DNA of 64,000 bases from Meiothermus sp. CFH 77666 (GTDB taxonomy: Bacteria; Deinococcota; Deinococci; Deinococcales; Thermaceae). Location: NCBI RefSeq assembly GCF_017497985.1, contig NZ_JAGDFV010000016.1, positions 1 through 64,000 of the forward strand, given 5' to 3'. The translations under genes were made by a program, and so were the position numbers. This document shows positions 60,995 to 64,000 of this stretch, one piece after another. Positions within the stretch are counted from its first letter, which is position 1; each line of letters opens with the position of its first letter. The notes beneath the pieces were generated by a model that did no database searches, was not told the DNA's origin, and was given only the letters and a program-made list of their open reading frames with translations.

Positions 60995-61714
60995 CTAATT
61001 CTGTAGCTCCTTGTAAACCGCATAGACCCGTCCCCCTTTGGGGTAGGCCTCGAGGCTGTACAGCACGCTATGGTTGGGGAGGGCGGTTTTGGTTTTTTGC
61101 GGTAAGCCGGTCTCGAAGGCTATTACCAGGGGGTCGTTGCGGCGAAAGCCGGTGCCCCGGCTCACCCGGTCCAATAGGCGGGGGTGCTTGGCGCTGAAAT
61201 AGACCCGCAGGGGTTTGCTACCTGCCATCAGCACAATTGAGGGGGTAGGGCCGCGCTCGGCCAGCGCGATAATCACCACCTCCTCCGAGACCTGGTGCAA
61301 CTCGGCCAGCTCGGGCACCAGCCGGGGGATCTGGCCCTTTTTGGCCAGGGCCGCGTCCACCACCTCGCCGGGCAGGAGCATCTCGGCGGCGCCCAGGTTG
61401 CAGAGGGCCTCGAGCTCTTTTTCCAGTTCCTGTCCCGCGTAGGCTTCGTGCAGGTCGGAGAGCAGGTCGTTGTCCTGCTGGATCAGCACGTGCATCACCT
61501 CATGGGCCAGGGTAAAGCGCTGGCGTTTAGGGGGGGAGTCCTGGTCAATCAGAATATGGTTCTGCTCCGGCACCAGGGCCCCAAACTTGCCCGCCGGCAG
61601 CTTGCCATAGGAGAGGCTCGCGCCAATGCCTCCGGCCAGCCGTTCGGGGGTTAGGGGGGCGTGGGCCTTGCGGTAGCCCCGCGCCAGCTCGATTACTCTG
61701 GGTCTTAAGTCCAT
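60995..61714 (-). CDS. IrrE/ImmA-type (COG2856) zinc metallopeptidase
   Basis: A 239-aa protein with RQRFTLAHEVMHVLIQQD: HEXXH at 71-75, plus a downstream Glu (about 102) in ELEALCNLGAAEMLLPG as third zinc ligand. In Deinococcus IrrE this peptidase cleaves and inactivates the DdrO repressor after DNA damage; here a DdrO-type repressor gene lies two genes upstream on the same strand. The C-terminal part is shorter than IrrE's GAF-like domain, so orthology is not certain. Confidence 0.85.
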   Translation of the reverse strand: MDLRPRVIELARGYRKAHAPLTPERLAGGIGASLSYGKLPAGKFGALVPEQNHILIDQDSPPKRQRFTLAHEVMHVLIQQDNDLLSDLHEAYAGQELEKELEALCNLGAAEMLLPGEVVDAALAKKGQIPRLVPELAELHQVSEEVVIIALAERGPTPSIVLMAGSKPLRVYFSAKHPRLLDRVSRGTGFRRNDPLVIAFETGLPQKTKTALPNHSVLYSLEAYPKGGRVYAVYKELQN

Positions 61715-61736
61715 GTGCTCAGCCTGCTTTCCTGCC

Positions 61737-62216
61737 TTACCGGATAGCTACAAAAACCGAAACCCGCAGGCTGTTTTCGTGAACTTCGTAATCGAATGTA
61801 TAGGCCCGCTGGGGTGCGCCGGGCTGCTCAAAATAGGCATGGATCTCGTGCCAGGCCTGAGTCACCGAGCCCGGCCTGGGCCCTTCAGCGGTGAACATCA
61901 AATACCTTCCTGCCGGTACGTTCAGGCCGCTCAAACCCACCGGCACGTCGTCCTGCCCAATCACCTGGTAGCCCAGCAGCACCGAAAATGGGCCCTCCGA
62001 GCCGCTTTCATAGTTGTAGTAGACCACAAAGGGCTTACCCTTGGCCAGGCGCTTGGGAATCAGGAGCTCGAGCTCTCCGCGCTCAATCTTTTCCCACAAA
62101 GCCGGGATTTTAGCCGTTTGGGAACTGGCTTCGGCCACTCGGCTGGTACGAGCCTCGTAGCCCGCTACAAAAAAGCCAGACTCCGAAGTGCGAACAGGCT
62201 TGCCCATAGCCTTCAT
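61737..62216 (-). CDS. GyrI-like / AraC effector-binding domain protein
   Basis: A 159-aa single-domain protein of the SOUL/GyrI-like small-molecule-binding fold: SESGFFVAGYEARTS at the front, PFVVYYNYESGSEGPFSVLLG in the middle, and YLMFTAEGPRPGSVTQAWHEIHAYF near the end. Stand-alone members bind drugs or ligands. It sits between ddrO and the IrrE-like gene; 22 bp separate it from the latter. Confidence 0.78.
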   Translation of the reverse strand: MKAMGKPVRTSESGFFVAGYEARTSRVAEASSQTAKIPALWEKIERGELELLIPKRLAKGKPFVVYYNYESGSEGPFSVLLGYQVIGQDDVPVGLSGLNVPAGRYLMFTAEGPRPGSVTQAWHEIHAYFEQPGAPQRAYTFDYEVHENSLRVSVFVAIR

Positions 62217-62338
62217 CTTATGCGGATCTCGAATCACTATGTGACAGCGCTCCCCCGTCGGCGGCCCTGATCAGCAGGCTGCACGTCTGGAAGGAGGTTA
62301 CCAAGGCTGTTGTTGTACGCTCGCCTTGCTCGGGGCAC

Positions 62339-62370
62339 AAAAAAAGCCGTCGGCCTCTCAGCCTTCGGCT
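62339..62370 (-). terminator. Terminator after ddrO
   Basis: On the minus strand an AGCCG/CGGCT stem extended by GGC/GCC is followed by T7. It isolates ddrO from the downstream GyrI-like and IrrE-like genes. Confidence 0.75.
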
Positions 62371-62389
62371 TTGGGCTTTTGGCCTTCGG

Positions 62390-62782
62390 CTAACCTTCCA
62401 GCACCCGCTTGAGGTGCAGGAAGATCTCGTACCAGTCGCGCTTGGACTCCGGGCGCTTGCCGCGCAACTCGATGCGGGCCAGGGTGCGCTGCCACTCCGG
62501 GGTGATTTCGGCCCCCAGGGTGGGGTCGGCAATCAGCTCGGCCAGGCCCTTGGGCAGCGAGGCTTCGGTGCGCTCCCCGTAGAAGTCTACCGGGGCCAGC
62601 AGATCGTTGACCGTTACGTTGTAGGAGCCGGCCAGGGTTTGCAGGGTGTCAAGGGAGGGGTTGGTGCGGCCCCGCTCGAGGTCGGACAGATAGGGCACGG
62701 AAAGCCCACTCTTCTCGGACAAATCCTTCAGGCGCCAGCCCTGTTGGCTGCGCAGTTCGCGGAGACGTTCGGCTAGTGTCAT
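62390..62782 (-). CDS. ddrO: DdrO-type XRE-family repressor of the DNA-damage response
   Basis: A 130-aa protein, end-to-end similar in layout to Deinococcus Ddr[23 protein letters not shown] (18-36), [39 protein letters not shown] and the C-terminal [17 protein letters not shown]. DdrO represses radiation/desiccation-response genes until IrrE cuts it between Leu106 and Arg107; here residues 106-107 are also Leu-Arg. ATG 62782 begins the conserved part. A 17-bp operator-like motif ends 3 bp upstream of it. Confidence 0.9.
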   Translation of the reverse strand: MTLAERLRELRSQQGWRLKDLSEKSGLSVPYLSDLERGRTNPSLDTLQTLAGSYNVTVNDLLAPVDFYGERTEASLPKGLAELIADPTLGAEITPEWQRTLARIELRGKRPESKRDWYEIFLHLKRVLEG

Positions 62783-62784
62783 GG

Positions 62785-62801
62785 TTCTGACGGTAGCATA
62801 A
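62785..62801 (-). promoter_or_regulatory. DdrO-box-like operator 1 (ddrO promoter)
   Basis: On the minus strand TTATGCTACCGTCAGAA. It resembles the Deinococcus RDRM layout TTATG-N7-CATAA with one changed base per the right half, and 14 of 17 bases equal operator 2. It includes TATGCT, the likely -10 of ddrO. Confidence 0.65.
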
Positions 62802-62858
62802 AATGTTTCTACGGTCAAGACGTAATGTCCCGCTCGGGTATTGCGTTATGCAGATAGA

Positions 62859-62875
62859 TTATGCTAACATCATAA
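62859..62875 (+). promoter_or_regulatory. DdrO-box-like operator 2 (divergent gene promoter)
   Basis: TTATGCTAACATCATAA fits TTATG-N7-CATAA exactly, the outer framework of the Deinococcus radiation/desiccation response motif. It covers TATGCT, the probable -10 of the 102-aa gene starting at 62890. Confidence 0.7.
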
Positions 62876-62889
62876 CGGGAGGCAAGCAC

Positions 62890-63198
62890 ATGAACATCAG
62901 CGAAAACGTTTGGAGAACCATTGGGCGCGGAACCGTACATCCGAGCGAAGTGCTGAACACCCTTATTGAACTCGATAACCGCAAGGGCCAGATTGGTTTG
63001 TGGGCCCTGGAAAACGAACTGCGCCAGAAACTGCCCCTGCTTCGCCCCATGGCCCGCCCGCTGGCCCAGGCCTGGCTCGAGGCCACCATCCAGTACCGCA
63101 CCACCTACTACCCCGAAACCCGCCTAACCCGCCTCTGGAATCGCCTGGTGGGGGCCGATGCCCCAGGCGAAGCCAGAACCCTGCCCATGGCCAGCTAG
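62890..63198 (+). CDS. Small protein of unknown function, divergent from ddrO
   Basis: A 102-aa soluble, mainly helical, basic protein (NRKGQIGLWALENELRQKL; ARPLAQAWLEATIQYRTTY). I recognise no domain. It starts at ATG 62890 with GGGAGG upstream. The operator-like site at 62859-62875 overlaps its promoter, so it should be repressed by DdrO and induced by DNA damage if that regulation works here. The next gene follows 50 bp later on the same strand. Confidence 0.72.
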   Translation: MNISENVWRTIGRGTVHPSEVLNTLIELDNRKGQIGLWALENELRQKLPLLRPMARPLAQAWLEATIQYRTTYYPETRLTRLWNRLVGADAPGEARTLPMAS

Positions 63199-63248
63199 TG
63201 CCGCGCACTGACCCCAGGGTCGAAGCGCATAGGGTACGGGAGGCGGTT

Positions 63249-63629
63249 ATGTTCTCAACATTTTTTTGGGAAGTAGAGGCCCGGGATCGGCAACAACGCC
63301 TGCTCGAGGACACCGTGGGGATTGGCCCCACTCTTCCAAAAGCTGTACAGGAGGCCCGCATGATGCAACTCGCTCAGCAAGTCCAGGTTTCAACGGTGGG
63401 GAATATCCGCCCAGTGTCTGCTTATGTGTTTGTCTCTTGTACTCAACCCAAGCGCATCGCTCACGCCCTGAGCCGCCTGCCAGGGGTGGTCAAGGCCGAT
63501 GCCCTGCTGGGGGCCTCCGAGGCGGTGCTGGTGGTGGAGCGGCACAACTTTGAAGCGCTGCAAACCCTCTTGACCGAAGTGCAGTCCACCCCCGGAGTCA
63601 AGAAAGTTTCAGTAAAGTTAGCAGCATGA
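63249..63629 (+). CDS. Stand-alone AsnC/Lrp ligand-binding (RAM) domain protein
   Basis: A 126-aa protein. Residues about 1-50 are a charged helical lead; about 55-126 form a RAM-like alpha/beta domain (VSAYVFVSCTQPKRIAHAL, GVVKADALLGASEAVLVVE, VQSTPGVKKVSVKLA). There is no HTH, so it is not an Lrp regulator by itself. GGGAGG lies ahead of the ATG. It may be co-transcribed with the 102-aa gene. Confidence 0.7.
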   Translation: MFSTFFWEVEARDRQQRLLEDTVGIGPTLPKAVQEARMMQLAQQVQVSTVGNIRPVSAYVFVSCTQPKRIAHALSRLPGVVKADALLGASEAVLVVERHNFEALQTLLTEVQSTPGVKKVSVKLAA

Positions 63630-63642
63630 ACGGAGCCCGTGA

Positions 63643-64000
63643 TGTCCAAAATTGTGCCCAACCTGTGGTTTGATCAAGAGGCCAAACAAGCTGCTGAGTT
63701 TTACTGTGCGGTGTTCCCCGAGGCCAAGATCACTCATTCTGTGGTTTTGCGCGACACCCCGTCGGGTGACTGCGATCTGGTCTCGTTTGAGCTGGCGGGC
63801 CAGCCCTTCATGGCCATCAGCGCGGGGCCGTTGTTCAAGTTCAATCCTTCGGTCTCTTTTATCCTGAACTTTGACCCTTCCCAGGGCCGTACCAGGGAAG
63901 ACCTCGAGGCTTTATGGAACAGCCTTTTGTCCGGCGGTGAGGCGCTAATGCCGTTGGGCCCGTACCCTTTTGCACCCCTTTTCGGTTATCTTCGGGATCG
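63643..64000 (+). CDS. PhnB-like VOC-superfamily protein (truncated by window end)
   Basis: The frame opens at ATG 63643 and stays open to the window edge, 119 codons. MSKIVPNLWFDQEAKQAAEFY and VVLRDTPSGDCDLVSFELAGQPFMAISAGP (in parts) match the PhnB/3-demethylubiquinone-methyltransferase-like glyoxalase-fold family. Function in this family is mostly unknown. It starts 13 bp after the RAM gene stop. Confidence 0.82.

Overview
The window looks like a chromosomal segment of a Thermaceae bacterium, most likely Meiothermus or a close relative. This is inferred from the high GC content, a 26-residue ribosomal protein Thx right after rpsT, an SdrP-type CRP/FNR regulator, a DdrO-type repressor with an IrrE-like peptidase, an alkyltransferase-like protein lacking its cysteine, and several start codons 6-7 nt downstream of a TANNNT box (leaderless-type promoters). 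I saw no rRNA, tRNA or CRISPR array. Function names rest on motifs and family memory; no database search was possible.

Layout. 1-10.6 kb: cytochrome c biology. A System I maturation set (ccmA, then ccmBCDEFGH and a ccmI-like gene) is split by an oppositely oriented nrfHA ammonia-forming nitrite reductase pair and a Crp/Fnr regulator. The nrf promoter carries a near-perfect FNR/DNR-type palindrome. The CcmI-like protein has its own C-terminal heme c domain, and a Rieske protein follows. 10.7-26.9 kb: mainly housekeeping genes (tyrS, rpsT-thx, a CHAD protein, yceD, arginase, hisA, recJ, valS, mrp). The valS operon begins with a NUDIX gene and is preceded by a T-box leader with a GUC (valine) specifier. 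27-43 kb: maf, a PLD-family protein, tetR-atl-S9 peptidase, a roadblock/DUF3467 operon, recR-ybaB, an MFS transporter, a large unknown protein divergent from a PP2C phosphatase and a membrane Ser/Thr kinase with a propeller-like tail, then sdrP, corA and cutA. 43-51.6 kb: an ornithine-cyclodeaminase-like gene, a sulfite-oxidase-type molybdoenzyme with a diheme cytochrome and a MOSC protein, mutS-mutL and moaB. 51.7-58 kb: a decayed IS982-family element, a sugar-type C-methyltransferase, and sufS and sufU flanking an ABC exporter. 58-64 kb: folE2, an SDR, a MutT-like protein, then an IrrE-like peptidase, a GyrI-like protein and ddrO. A divergent 102-aa gene shares a 17-bp operator-like motif with ddrO.

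Intergenic DNA holds several small non-autonomous elements. One is 192 bp long with an exact 9-bp target duplication. Another is a family with CAGGCTYTTATCRTTT ends, one copy of which contains a second repeat that recurs in inverted orientation at the cutA stop codon. A third is a 208-bp element enclosing a long hairpin.

The most interesting leads are the ddrO operator pair with its uncharacterised divergent gene, the T-box/NUDIX/valS operon, the nrf genes inside the ccm locus with an all-CXXCH NrfA and a heme-bearing CcmI, the compact unknown/PP2C/kinase module, and the miniature transposon families.
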